The notes beneath the pieces were generated by a model, which had not been told where the DNA came from, did not search any database, and saw only the letters and a program-made list of their open reading frames with translations. Positions 25,176-33,767 of a DNA stretch of 64,000 nt are shown one piece after another. A program made the position numbers and the translations under genes. Position 1 is the stretch's first letter. Each line of letters begins with the position of its first letter. The DNA comes from Streptomyces graminofaciens. GTDB lineage: Bacteria > Actinomycetota > Actinomycetes > Streptomycetales > Streptomycetaceae. Location of the stretch: NCBI RefSeq assembly GCF_030294945.1, contig NZ_AP018448.1, forward strand, positions 2,542,001-2,606,000, read 5' to 3'.

Positions 25176-26390
25176 TCAGGCGGCGGGACGGACACGTACC
25201 GGCAGGGATGTCCAGGCACGCAGGGTGTTGTTGACGTGTCGGATCGGTGGACCGGTGAGTTCGATGTGCTCGATGCGGCGGACCAGGGCGGTCAGCAGGG
25301 CCTCGGCCTCCAGGCGGGCCACGTGTTGGCCGACGCATTGGTGGATGCCCATGCCGAAGCCGACGTGCCCGGAAGGGTCGCGGGTCAGGTCAAAGCGGTC
25401 CGGGTCGGTCCAGCAGGCGGGGTCGCGGTTGGCCGCGCCGAGGAACATGAGGATCTTCGTGCCCTCGGGGATGACAGCGTCGGCGATCTTGACGTCGGTG
25501 GTGGCGGTACGGAAGAACGTCTGCACCGGCGACTGCCAGCGCACCGCCTCGTCGAAGGCGACCCGCGTCAGCTCGGGCCGCTGCCGCAGCCGTTGCCACT
25601 GTTCCGGGTGGGTGGCGAACGCGTACAGGCAAGCCGCCAGGCCGTGCACCGTGGTGTCGACCCCGGCCGTGAGCAAGGAGCGCACCACCAGCGGAGCCTG
25701 CTCTCGCGTCAGGTCCCCGCGGTCGGCCGCGGCCCAGATCACCGCCCCGAACCCGTCCTCGGCCAGGGCGTCCCGGGCGCATTGCGTGATCACCCAGGCC
25801 GACAGGTCGGCCAGGCGGTGGAGATCCGCGGTGACCAGGTCGTTGACCGGGCCGAAGGCATTGAAGGCCATGTTGCCGTACGGCAGGAGGTTCTCCCGGC
25901 CATGGGGGCCGAGACCCACGGCATCGGGGAAGACTTTCAGTGGGAACGCCCGCGCCAACTGTGCGAAGGCGTCGAACTCGGGGCCTTCGGCGAGGACTTG
26001 GTCGACGAGTTCGTCGGCGGCGGTTTGCCAGGTCTCCCGCAGACGGCGCAGCGCGGGTGGGGCCAGGATCTCCCGCAGCACTCGGCGAGGGGCGTCGTGC
26101 CGGGGCGGGTCGGCCTCCAACAGCACGCTCGGCGGGCGCCACGACTTCTCGTGCCGGAAGTTGGCCAGCCCCACCCCCGCGCCGGACTCGAAGTGCTGCC
26201 AGTCCCGCAGGGCGGCGTGCACCTCCTCGTAGCGCGCCAGGGCGTGGACGTCGTACCGGGAGAGGTACACGACGGGCCCGGCGGCCCGTAGCTCGTGGTG
26301 GAGTTCTTCCGGCTCCTGAAGCACGTCGGGGGCGAAGGGATCTGCGTCGCGGACGGGCACCGTGGTGGCCCGCTCGGTGGTTTCGGGCAT
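25176..26390 (-). CDS. Cytochrome P450 (CYP199-like)
   Basis: A 404-residue soluble P450. The I-helix oxygen site is AGVDTT (242-247), the ExxR motif is Glu281/Arg284, and the haem loop FGMGIHQCVG carries Cys352. The segments SGAGVGLANFRHEKSWRPPS and LLEADPPRHDAPRRVL resemble CYP199-type enzymes that demethylate or hydroxylate para-substituted benzoates. The ATG at 26390 has AGGAG 5 bases upstream. The reductase gene lies 34 bp upstream and should supply electrons, a split version of the arrangement fused in CYP116B proteins. Substrate is inferred to be an aromatic acid or ether. Confidence 0.9.
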   Translation of the reverse strand: MPETTERATTVPVRDADPFAPDVLQEPEELHHELRAAGPVVYLSRYDVHALARYEEVHAALRDWQHFESGAGVGLANFRHEKSWRPPSVLLEADPPRHDAPRRVLREILAPPALRRLRETWQTAADELVDQVLAEGPEFDAFAQLARAFPLKVFPDAVGLGPHGRENLLPYGNMAFNAFGPVNDLVTADLHRLADLSAWVITQCARDALAEDGFGAVIWAAADRGDLTREQAPLVVRSLLTAGVDTTVHGLAACLYAFATHPEQWQRLRQRPELTRVAFDEAVRWQSPVQTFFRTATTDVKIADAVIPEGTKILMFLGAANRDPACWTDPDRFDLTRDPSGHVGFGMGIHQCVGQHVARLEAEALLTALVRRIEHIELTGPPIRHVNNTLRAWTSLPVRVRPAA

Positions 26391-26424
26391 GGCGACTCCT
26401 GAGTACGGCTCGTAAGCGGACGGA

Positions 26425-27366
26425 TCAGAGGTCGAGGACCAGGCGGTCGTCGCAGGAACGGGACACGCAAAGGAACATGCAGGTGTTCGCGGCGCGTTCG
26501 TGGTCGGCGAGGATCGAGTCGCGGTGGTCGGGCCGGCCCTGGAGGACCGGGGTGAGGCAGGTGCCGCAGGTGCCCTGCTCGCAGGAGGAGAGCACCTCCG
26601 CCCCCACCCGGCGCACCGCGTCCAGGACCGAGACCTCCGGGGTGACGGTGACGGTGCGTCCCGTCCGGCGCAGCTCCACCTCGAAGGGGGTGTCGCGCAC
26701 CGGTGCCGACCGGTCGGCGGCGGTGAACCGTTCGGTGCGCAGCGTGTACGGCGGCCAGTGGGCGCAGGCGGCCTCCACGGCGGCGAGGAGCGGGGCGGGA
26801 CCGCAGCAGTAGACCTTGGTGTCGGGGCGCGGAGTGCCGAGCCAGGAGACGAGGTCGAGCAGTCCGCACTCGTCCTGCGGGGCGATGCGCACCCGCTCGC
26901 CGTGGGCGGCTGCCAGCTCCTCGGCGAAGGCCATGGACGCCCGGGTCCGTCCGCCGTACAGCAACTGCCAGTCGGCACCGAGCAGTTCGGCCTGCCGGAC
27001 CTTCGGCAGCAGCGGGGTGATGCCGATGCCGCCCGCGATGAACAGGTACTTCTCCGACGGCACCAGCGGGAAGTGGTTGCGCGGCCCGCCGACACCGACC
27101 CGGTCGCCCACGCGCAGTGCGTCATGCACGTACGAGGAACCTCCACGGCCGAGCGGCTCGCGCAGGACGGCGATCCGATAGGTGTACGCGTCCCACCGGT
27201 TCCCGCACAGCGAGTAGTGCCGGATCGTCCCCTCGGGCAGGACCAGTTCGATGTGGGAGCCGGGAGTCCAGTCCGGCAGCCGGGCGCCCGCCGGATGGGT
27301 GAGGGTCAGCGTGACCACGCCCTCGGCCACGGTCTCCTTTGCGGAGACCTCCAGAGTCACGACCAC
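26425..27366 (-). CDS. Phthalate-dioxygenase-reductase-type partner of the P450
   Basis: A 313-residue FMN/NAD/2Fe-2S reductase. RHYSLCGNR binds flavin, AGGIGITPLL and YCCGPAPLL bind nicotinamide, and the C-terminal ferredoxin domain has Cys262, Cys267, Cys270 and Cys300. An ATG at 27438 would give 24 extra residues, but it lies inside the palindrome at 27432-27448. The GTG at 27366 has GGAGG 7 bases upstream and starts like family members. It is the first gene of the two-gene P450 operon. Confidence 0.9.
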   Translation of the reverse strand: MVVTLEVSAKETVAEGVVTLTLTHPAGARLPDWTPGSHIELVLPEGTIRHYSLCGNRWDAYTYRIAVLREPLGRGGSSYVHDALRVGDRVGVGGPRNHFPLVPSEKYLFIAGGIGITPLLPKVRQAELLGADWQLLYGGRTRASMAFAEELAAAHGERVRIAPQDECGLLDLVSWLGTPRPDTKVYCCGPAPLLAAVEAACAHWPPYTLRTERFTAADRSAPVRDTPFEVELRRTGRTVTVTPEVSVLDAVRRVGAEVLSSCEQGTCGTCLTPVLQGRPDHRDSILADHERAANTCMFLCVSRSCDDRLVLDL

Positions 27367-27431
27367 GTCGTCGCCTCCCGTCGTTGGGTTGACGGAAGGA
27401 TGCGCGAGGGTGTGGAGGAGGCGCGACGGCA

Positions 27432-27448
27432 CTCTCATTCAATGAGAG
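27432..27448. promoter_or_regulatory. Probable IclR operator of the P450 operon
   Basis: CTCTCATTCAATGAGAG is a perfect 17-bp palindrome (8-1-8) located between the iclR stop (27466) and the reductase GTG (27366). Its position over the promoter suggests binding by the IclR protein encoded just upstream. Confidence 0.6.
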
Positions 27449-27465
27449 ACGAACTTGTCGGCCCC

Positions 27466-28221
27466 TCAGCCGGTCAGGCCGCGGGGACCTCGCGCGGCCA
27501 TGGCCCGGGAGATGCCGCGCGCGGCGGTCCGCACCACGGGCACGACGGAAGCGGCCCCGGCGTCGTTGGGGACGATCACCGACAGGGCGGCCACCACCCC
27601 TCCCCCGCCGTCGCGCACCGGGGCCGCGATACCGAGGGCGTCCTCGTGGAAGTGCCCCGGGCAGTACGCATACCCCTGCTGCCGGACGGCGGCCAGCGTG
27701 GACCGCAGCAGGGCGGGGGTGGTGATGGTGTGCCGCGTGTACGCGGGAAGCGGCCCTGCGAGGACGCGTTCCTGCAGGTCAGCAGGCCCGTGGGCGAGCA
27801 GCACCAGACCACTGGAGGACACGTGCGGCGGCAGCCTGCCTGCGATGCGGGTGTAGTTGACGACCGCTCCCGGCGCCGAGAGCCGCTCCAGGAACAGCAC
27901 CTCGCCGCCGTCCAGCACGCCGATCTGGACATGGTGCCCCACCACGTCGTGCACGCCCTCCATGAACGGCATCGCCGTGTCCCGCAGCGACAGCGTGGGC
28001 GAGGCCCGCGTCCCCAGCTCCCACAGTCGTACGCCGATCCGCACCCGGCGGTCCGCGTCCCGGGCAAGGAACCCGTGCGCCGTCAACTCGGCAACCAGCC
28101 GCGACGCGGTCGCCAAGTGCAGACCCGTACGCCGGGAGATCTCCGAGACGGTGAGGACCGGCTCGTCCGGCGTGAACGCTTCCAGGATCCGCACAGCCCG
28201 CGACAGGACCGACTCACCCAT
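27466..28221 (-). CDS. IclR-family regulator of the P450 operon
   Basis: About 251 residues. The winged helix (about residues 5-60, LTVSEISRRTGLHLATASRL) precedes an effector domain that ends with VVAALSVIVPND. The ATG at 28221 has GAGGG 5 bases upstream; a GTG four codons earlier is possible. It is transcribed toward the P450 operon, with a 17-bp palindrome in between, so it probably activates or represses that operon in response to its aromatic substrate. Confidence 0.88.
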   Translation of the reverse strand: MGESVLSRAVRILEAFTPDEPVLTVSEISRRTGLHLATASRLVAELTAHGFLARDADRRVRIGVRLWELGTRASPTLSLRDTAMPFMEGVHDVVGHHVQIGVLDGGEVLFLERLSAPGAVVNYTRIAGRLPPHVSSSGLVLLAHGPADLQERVLAGPLPAYTRHTITTPALLRSTLAAVRQQGYAYCPGHFHEDALGIAAPVRDGGGGVVAALSVIVPNDAGAASVVPVVRTAARGISRAMAARGPRGLTG

Positions 28222-28340
28222 CCGTGCCCTCACAAATACATGATCGGCTCATGGACCGTGGAGGTCCAGGGGCGCACGTCAGCGACGTGGCGAACCGTTG
28301 AGTGGTGCACATACGAGACTTCCACGGCATCGGTCCTCTC

Positions 28341-28412
28341 TCTCGTGCCGTCCCCTCGTACCGTCCCCTCGTGCCGTCCTCTCGCGTCCCCTCGCGCCGT
28401 CCCCTCGCACCC
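28341..28412 (+). repeat. About five imperfect 13-bp tandem repeats
   Basis: Units of the form CCTCGTGCCGTCC recur with single-base changes, and one unit is shortened. The array abuts the 3' end of a truncated TetR fragment. Its function is unknown and it may mark a rearrangement point. Confidence 0.8.
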
Positions 28413-28619
28413 TTACAAGCCGTACGCCGCCAGTGCCTCGTCCAGTACCGCCAGCTGGCGCTCCGGCGGCCAGTCGTGGTGGTGCTCCACAGCCGACAGG
28501 ACGAGACCGTTGGCCAGCACCCGGAGCAGGTCGACCGTGGTGTCGACCCGTTCGGCGGGGACGAGCGGTTCGACGTGGCGGCGCAGCAGTTCCCGTATGC
28601 GCGCGTCCACGGTCGGCAC
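28413..28619 (-). pseudogene. Truncated TetR-family regulator (C-terminal piece)
   Basis: About 68 codons remain, beginning PTVDARIRELLRRHVEPLVP and ending QLAVLDEALAAYGL. This is the C-terminal ligand-domain end of a TetR protein. The DNA-binding half is absent, because at 28619 the sequence switches to a cupin remnant on the other strand. Confidence 0.6.
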
Positions 28620-28801
28620 CGTCCGCGACGTCGAAGTCGACGAGGTCTTCGTCGTGCTCGAGGGAGACGCGACCGTGCGATATCGAGACCGGGGACAGCG
28701 TCGAGCTCACCCCCGGCGTCGTCGTACGTCTGCACGCGGGGGAACGGGCCGAGTGTGAGGTCCGCTCCCCCCTGCGAAAGTTCTACGTGGCCGTCGGCTG
28801 A
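28615..28801 (+). pseudogene. Frameshifted cupin fragment
   Basis: One frame gives VEVDEVFVVLEGDATVRYRD. The next frame continues as TGDSVELTPGVVVRLHAGER and ends SPLRKFYVAVG before a stop. Together these form most of a small cupin barrel of the type that ends in SPLRKxY. A one-base shift near 28690 and a missing N terminus show it is not functional. Confidence 0.6.
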
Positions 28802-28851
28802 GGAGCTGTCGGGGTCCCGGGCCAGGGGCCCCAGTCGCACGCGGCAGGCCC

Positions 28852-28921
28852 GATCAGTACCGGGAGTCGCGTCCGTCCTCGTCCACTGATCAGTGCCGGG
28901 AGTCGCGTCCGTCCTCGTCCA
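28852..28921. repeat. Tandem duplication of the 3' end of the gentisate iclR gene
   Basis: A 36-bp unit (start GATCAGT, end CTCGTCCA) occurs twice in tandem with one mismatch in the core. One copy overlaps the last codons and stop of the IclR gene at 28890, so the stop region has been copied downstream. Confidence 0.85.
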
Positions 28922-29678
28922 GTGCGGCTGAGACACTGTCCGCCGCGACGGTCAGGGCCGCCACCAGCTTCTTCACCCGGCCTGCCGAGTACCGCACGCT
29001 CGGCAGGGACACCGACACGGCCGCGATCGTGGTGCCGCTCGTGTCGGTCACGCCGCGCCCGATGGCGACGACTCCGCGCTCGGATCGCTCCAGGTTGACG
29101 GCGACGCCGCTTCGCCGGACGGCACGCAGCTCAGCGCGCAGCTCCGTGAGGTCCGGGCGGTCTTCGGTGGCGTCGGCCGGGAGGTGTGTGTAGAGCGCGG
29201 TCAACTCGTCGTCGCTGAGGGCGGCCAGCATGACCAGCCCGCCGCTCACCTGGTGTGCGGGGAAGACCATGCCCTCCCTGTTGCCGACGCGGAGGGCCTG
29301 CCGGCATTCGATCGAGGCGATGAAGCGAACGGTGCGGCCGGTGCGGATGGTGACGTTCGCGGTCTCGTCGACCGTGTCGACGAGGGTCTGCAGCGGGCCC
29401 AGGGCCGCGGACCGCAGGGCGCTGACGTTCGACTGGGCCTTGGCCGCCATCTCCAGGACCGGGCCGACCCGGTAGCTGCGGTCAGCGTTCTGCACGGCGA
29501 AGTCCCGGTAGACGAGCGTGGAGAGCAGCCGGTGGGCGCTGGAGCGGGCCACCCCGAGCCGCCGGGCGGCCTCCGAGACGGTGAGCGGCCCCTCCACCTG
29601 CAGTATCACCGCCAGCTGGAGGGCATGGTCCACGCTCGTCACCCCGTAGGCAGGCGGGTTCTTCATCGACTTGGCCAC
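28890..29678 (-). CDS. IclR-family regulator of the gentisate operon
   Basis: A 262-residue IclR protein. The winged helix is LTVSEAARRLGVARSSAHRLLS and the ligand domain contains the conserved TIAAVSVSLPS strand near the C terminus. The GTG start has GGAGG 8 bases upstream. It is divergent from gentisate 1,2-dioxygenase with overlapping palindromes in the 79-bp gap, so it is the obvious pathway regulator, probably sensing 3-hydroxybenzoate or gentisate. Confidence 0.9.
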   Translation of the reverse strand: MAKSMKNPPAYGVTSVDHALQLAVILQVEGPLTVSEAARRLGVARSSAHRLLSTLVYRDFAVQNADRSYRVGPVLEMAAKAQSNVSALRSAALGPLQTLVDTVDETANVTIRTGRTVRFIASIECRQALRVGNREGMVFPAHQVSGGLVMLAALSDDELTALYTHLPADATEDRPDLTELRAELRAVRRSGVAVNLERSERGVVAIGRGVTDTSGTTIAAVSVSLPSVRYSAGRVKKLVAALTVAADSVSAALDEDGRDSRH

Positions 29679-29699
29679 GGCTGCCGCCTCCCGGAGATG

Positions 29700-29725
29700 T
29701 GTTCTGCTGAACAGAATCTACTGTT
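29700..29725. promoter_or_regulatory. Overlapping palindromes in the iclR/gentisate promoter
   Basis: TGTTC-N4-GAACA at 29700-29713 overlaps AACAG-N6-CTGTT at 29710-29725. Both lie in the short divergent promoter between iclR and the dioxygenase and fit an IclR binding site that controls both directions. Confidence 0.6.
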
Positions 29726-29757
29726 CCGGAGAGGGGAAGGCGAAGCACGGTGGTGGC

Positions 29758-30909
29758 ATGACCGAAGAGGACGACGTCGTCTCCCCCCTGCACCTCACCG
29801 CCGAGGACCGGCCGGACCAGCCGCCCGTCACGCCCGGGCTCAAGGACCTCTACCGGGACTTCGAGAAGGCCCTCCTGGTGCCGCTGTGGACCCGGATCGG
29901 CGACCTGATGCCCGAGCGTCCGCAGTCGAAGGCGCAGCCGCACCGGTGGGAGTGGAAGGCGCTGATCGAGCTGGCCGCCCGGTCCGGCGACCTCGTGCCG
30001 GTGGGCCGCGGCGGAGAGCGTCGGGCCATGGCCCTGGCCAACCCGAGCCTGGGTGGCAGGCCCTACGCGACTCCGACCCTGTGGGCGGCCATCCAGTACC
30101 TCATGCCCGGTGAGGACGCCCCCGAGCACCGCCACACCCAGAACGCCTTCCGGTTCGTGGTGGAGGGCGAGGGCGTGTGGACGGTCGTGGAGCGTGACCC
30201 GGTACCCATGCGCCGCGGGGACTTCCTGCCGCAGGCCGGGATGAACTGGCACGCGCACCACAACTCGGCCAGTGAGCCCATGGCGTGGATCGACGGCCTG
30301 GACATCCCCTTCCAGTACGACGTCGAGGCGCAGTTCTTCGACTTCGGGCGGGACGAACTGACCGAGGAGGAGCACGCGACGCCCGACCGGTCCCGCTCCG
30401 AGCGGCTGTGGGGGCACCCGGGGCTGGTGCCGGTCTCGCAGTTGGGGCGCAGGGAGGGCACTCCGCTGCTGTGCTACCGCTGGGCGGACACGGACGCGGC
30501 TCTGACCGACCAGCTGGAGCTGGAACGCGAGGGCCACCCCGGCACCGTCGCACCCGGCCACGCGCTGGTGCGCTACACCAACCCCACCACCGCCGACGAC
30601 GTCCTGCCGACCATTCGCGCCCAGTTCCACCGCATCGTCGGCGGCGCGGAGACCGCCCCCCGCCGGGAGACGGGTTCGTCGGTCTACCAGGTGTTCGACG
30701 GCTCCGGCCGGGTCACCGTGGGCGACTTCTCCTGGTCGGTCCGGCGCGGCGATCTCTTCGTGGTCCCGTCCTGGCAGCCGCTGTCCATCCGGTCCGAGGC
30801 GTCGCCGTCCGACTCCGACTCCGGCGCGCTGGACCTGTTCCAGTTCAGCGACGCCCCCTTGTTCACCAAGCTCAACCTGTTCCGCACCCACATCGAGGAG
30901 AACGCGTGA
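29758..30909 (+). CDS. Gentisate 1,2-dioxygenase
   Basis: A 383-residue bicupin. The N-terminal cupin holds the ferrous-iron ligands: His124 and His126 in PEHRHTQNAFRF and His165 in GMNWHAHH, with the family's 41-residue spacing. The second cupin (about 270-370) lacks the histidines, as usual. It opens gentisate to maleylpyruvate with O2. ATG 29758 begins the recognisable protein; the frame upstream crosses the operator. It is first in a four-gene operon and its stop overlaps the next start (GTGA). Confidence 0.95.
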   Translation: MTEEDDVVSPLHLTAEDRPDQPPVTPGLKDLYRDFEKALLVPLWTRIGDLMPERPQSKAQPHRWEWKALIELAARSGDLVPVGRGGERRAMALANPSLGGRPYATPTLWAAIQYLMPGEDAPEHRHTQNAFRFVVEGEGVWTVVERDPVPMRRGDFLPQAGMNWHAHHNSASEPMAWIDGLDIPFQYDVEAQFFDFGRDELTEEEHATPDRSRSERLWGHPGLVPVSQLGRREGTPLLCYRWADTDAALTDQLELEREGHPGTVAPGHALVRYTNPTTADDVLPTIRAQFHRIVGGAETAPRRETGSSVYQVFDGSGRVTVGDFSWSVRRGDLFVVPSWQPLSIRSEASPSDSDSGALDLFQFSDAPLFTKLNLFRTHIEENA

Positions 30910-31742
30910 AGCTCGCCACCATCCGTCTCGGCGACGGCACCACCACCGCGGTGCGCGTCGACGGCGACACCCTCGTCGATCTCGGCCTGCCGGACGTGGG
31001 CGCCGTACTGGCGTCGGCCGGCGGCCTCGAAGCCGCGGCAGCGGCCGACGGTCGTCGGTACACCGGTGCCGACGCCGCGTTCGCCCCGCTCGTCCCCCAC
31101 CCCAGCAAGGTGGTCTGCGTCGGCCTGAACTACCAGCGGCACATCAAGGAGATGGGCCGCGACCTGCCTGAATTCCCCACCCTCTTCTGCAAGTTCGCGG
31201 ACACCCTCATCGGCGCCCTCGACGATGTCCGACGCCCGGTCGAGACCGAGCAGTTCGACTGGGAGGCCGAACTCGCCGTGGTCGTCGGCCGTCAGGTCCG
31301 GCGCGCCGACGAGGCGGAGGCGGAGGCCGCCATCGCGGGCTTCACCGTCCTCAACGACGTCACCTGCCGCGACTGGCAGTTCCGCACCCGCGAGTGGCTC
31401 CAGGGCAAGAACTGGGACTCCACCACCCCGCTCGGCCCGTTCCTGGTCACCACCGACGAGGTCGGCGGCCCGCGCCCCGCGCTCGACATCCGCTGCGAGG
31501 TCAACGGACGGGTCATGCAGCAGGACAACACCGGCGACCTGCTCTTCGACCCGGTTCACCTGGTCCGCTACGTCTCCACGATGATCCGGCTCAACCCCGG
31601 CGACATCATCGCCACCGGCACCCCCGGCGGCGTCGGCCACGCCCGCAAGCCCCAGGTGTATCTGCGCGAGGGCGACACCGTCGTCACCGAGATCGAGGGC
31701 CTGGGCCGTCTCGAGAACCGCGTCGTCTCCGAGGGGACGTGA
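30906..31742 (+). CDS. Fumarylpyruvate hydrolase (FAH family)
   Basis: A 278-residue FAH-fold enzyme. GLNYQRHIKEMG, the metal-binding acidic strand FDWEAELAVVVG and the C-terminal LNPGDIIATGTPGGVGHARK are classic. It hydrolyses fumarylpyruvate to fumarate and pyruvate, the last gentisate-pathway step. The start is GTG 30906, overlapping the dioxygenase stop. Its stop shares one base with the isomerase ATG, so the three enzymes are translationally coupled. Confidence 0.93.
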   Translation: MKLATIRLGDGTTTAVRVDGDTLVDLGLPDVGAVLASAGGLEAAAAADGRRYTGADAAFAPLVPHPSKVVCVGLNYQRHIKEMGRDLPEFPTLFCKFADTLIGALDDVRRPVETEQFDWEAELAVVVGRQVRRADEAEAEAAIAGFTVLNDVTCRDWQFRTREWLQGKNWDSTTPLGPFLVTTDEVGGPRPALDIRCEVNGRVMQQDNTGDLLFDPVHLVRYVSTMIRLNPGDIIATGTPGGVGHARKPQVYLREGDTVVTEIEGLGRLENRVVSEGT

Positions 31743-32386
31743 TGAGGACCCTGCGGACGACGCTGGCCTGGGTGGCCGAGGGCACCGCGCTGTGCGGCAA
31801 GGCCGTCGCCGGCCTCGACGAGGAGGCGTACCGCGCGCCCTCGTCGCTCCCCGGCTGGACCCGGGGGCACGTGGTGGCCCATGTGGCCGCCAACGCCCGG
31901 GCCCTCAGGAACCTCGTGCACTGGGCACGCACCGGTGAGCCCACCCCGATGTACAGCTCGCCGGAACAGCGCCTGGCGGACATCGAGTCGGGCGCCGGGC
32001 TGCCCGCCGCACGGCTCACCGCATGGTTCGAGGAGTCGGCGCAGCAGCTGGCCCACGCGATGGCCGAACTGACCGAGGAGCAGTGGCGGGCGGAGGTTCT
32101 GACCGCGCAAGGGCGGACCGTTCCGGCGAGCGAGGTCCCGTGGATGCGCACCAGGGAGGTCATGGTGCATGCCGTCGACCTCGCCACGGGCATCCGATTC
32201 ACCGACCTGCCCGGGGAGTTCCTCGCCGAACTGCGCCACGACATCGTCGGGAAGCGCGGCAGCGACACCGTCCCCGCCGTCCAGGGCAGCGACGCCGACA
32301 TCACCGCCTATCTGGCAGGCCGCTCGTACACCGGCGTGACGACCGACGACGGCTCCCCGGCCGAACCCCTGGCTCCGTGGCTGTGA
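31742..32386 (+). CDS. Mycothiol-dependent maleylpyruvate isomerase
   Basis: A 214-residue DinB/MDMPI-fold protein. His47, Glu139 and His143 (GHVVAHVAA and TREVMVHAVD) match the zinc-ligand spacing known for the Corynebacterium enzyme. It converts maleylpyruvate to fumarylpyruvate using mycothiol in place of glutathione, which itself points to an actinomycete host. It overlaps the FAH gene by one base. Confidence 0.92.
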   Translation: MRTLRTTLAWVAEGTALCGKAVAGLDEEAYRAPSSLPGWTRGHVVAHVAANARALRNLVHWARTGEPTPMYSSPEQRLADIESGAGLPAARLTAWFEESAQQLAHAMAELTEEQWRAEVLTAQGRTVPASEVPWMRTREVMVHAVDLATGIRFTDLPGEFLAELRHDIVGKRGSDTVPAVQGSDADITAYLAGRSYTGVTTDDGSPAEPLAPWL

Positions 32387-32402
32387 CCAGCGGGAGCGAG
32401 AC

Positions 32403-33668
32403 ATGAACACCACCGACGCCCCCCGCCCCGACGTGCTGGTCGTCGGCGGCGGAATCGGCGGTCTCTCGGCCGCGCTGGCACTCACCCTCCAGGGCCTGCG
32501 AGTCCGCCTCTATGAGCAGGCCCGTGAGTTCGGCGAGGTCGGGGCAGGACTGCAGCTCGCGCCGAACTGCACGAGGATCCTGCACGACTACGGGCTCCTG
32601 GGCGAGGTCGTCCGACTCGGCTTCCTGCCCGAGCACATGATCATGAAGGACGCCCTCGACGCGAGCGAGCTGACCCGGGTCGACCTCAAGGACATGGAAC
32701 GCCGCTACGGCTTCCCGTACCTGGTGACCCACCGCAGCGACCTGCACGGCGTCCTCCTGCGCGGCTGCGAGCGGGCAGGCGTGGAGCTGGTGACCGGCGC
32801 GCGCTGTGTGACGTACGAGAACATCGAGGGCGGCGCGCGCGTCACCTTCGCCGACGGGCGGAGCGACGAGGCCGAGATCGTCCTCGCCGCCGACGGGCTG
32901 CACTCCGTCGCGCGAACCCTGCTCGTCGACGACGAACCCGTCAACTCGGCGTACGTCGCCTACCGTGGCGCGGTCCCCTTCGAGCGGGTCGCCGCCAACG
33001 ACGTGCACGAGAAGGACGTCGTGCTGTACGTCGGACCGCACTGCCACTTCGTCCAGTACCCGCTGCGCGGCGGCCGGATGTTCAACCAGGTCGCGGTGTT
33101 CCGGTCGCCGAAGGCCTTGGCCGGCCGGGACGACTGGGGCACCCCGGACGAACTCGACCGGGCCTTCGAGGGAACGTGCGGCCCTGTCCAGAAGGGCCTG
33201 CCGTCGATGTGGCGCGACCGCTGGTGGCGGATGTTCGACCGTGAGCCGCTCACGAAGTGGGTCACCGGCCGCATCGCCCTGCTCGGCGACGCGGCCCACC
33301 CGCCACTGCAGTACATGGCCCAGGGCGCCGTCATGGCCGTCGAGGACGGCTGGGTGCTGGCCCAACACGTGGGCGCACAGCTCGCGAAGCGGTCCGTGCG
33401 GGGGTCCGGTGTCGACTGGGAGACGGCACTCGCCGCCTACGAGGCCGTACGCCCCGAACACTGCCGCCGAGTCGTCCTCACCGCACGATCCTGGGGCGAA
33501 CTGTGGCACCACTCCGGCACCAAGCGGGAACAGCGCAACGCCGTGATGCGCGCCCGCGACACCTACGACTACGCCTTCATGGACTGGGTCTACGGCCCCA
33601 CATCGCTGACTCCCGACCAGGAGCCGCCCATGTACCGGACGATCCCGTTGGACTCGGTGCGGGTATGA
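32403..33668 (+). CDS. 3-Hydroxybenzoate 6-hydroxylase (FAD monooxygenase)
   Basis: A 421-residue group A flavoprotein hydroxylase. The dinucleotide motif is VVGGGIGGLSAALAL (residues 15-29), the DG-type motif AADGLHSVARTLL, and the FAD-ribityl motif LLGDAAHPPLQYMAQGA. It hydroxylates 3-hydroxybenzoate para to the existing hydroxyl with NADH and O2, forming gentisate. It starts 16 bp after the isomerase, so the operon holds a full route from 3-hydroxybenzoate to fumarate plus pyruvate. Salicylate 5-hydroxylation is a less likely alternative. Confidence 0.9.
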   Translation: MNTTDAPRPDVLVVGGGIGGLSAALALTLQGLRVRLYEQAREFGEVGAGLQLAPNCTRILHDYGLLGEVVRLGFLPEHMIMKDALDASELTRVDLKDMERRYGFPYLVTHRSDLHGVLLRGCERAGVELVTGARCVTYENIEGGARVTFADGRSDEAEIVLAADGLHSVARTLLVDDEPVNSAYVAYRGAVPFERVAANDVHEKDVVLYVGPHCHFVQYPLRGGRMFNQVAVFRSPKALAGRDDWGTPDELDRAFEGTCGPVQKGLPSMWRDRWWRMFDREPLTKWVTGRIALLGDAAHPPLQYMAQGAVMAVEDGWVLAQHVGAQLAKRSVRGSGVDWETALAAYEAVRPEHCRRVVLTARSWGELWHHSGTKREQRNAVMRARDTYDYAFMDWVYGPTSLTPDQEPPMYRTIPLDSVRV

Positions 33669-33767
33669 CCGCGTGCGCGTCGACTCCGGCCTTGAGGCTC
33701 GTGCGAGCGGGAGACGATCGCAGGGAGTCGCTGGGTCGTCGGACGAAGCCGAAGGCCGTCTGGGACC

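Noticed and set aside
27367..27438. Upstream ATG of the P450 reductase at 27438
   Set aside because: It lies inside a perfect palindrome and lacks a ribosome site; the GTG at 27366 has GGAGG at ideal distance.
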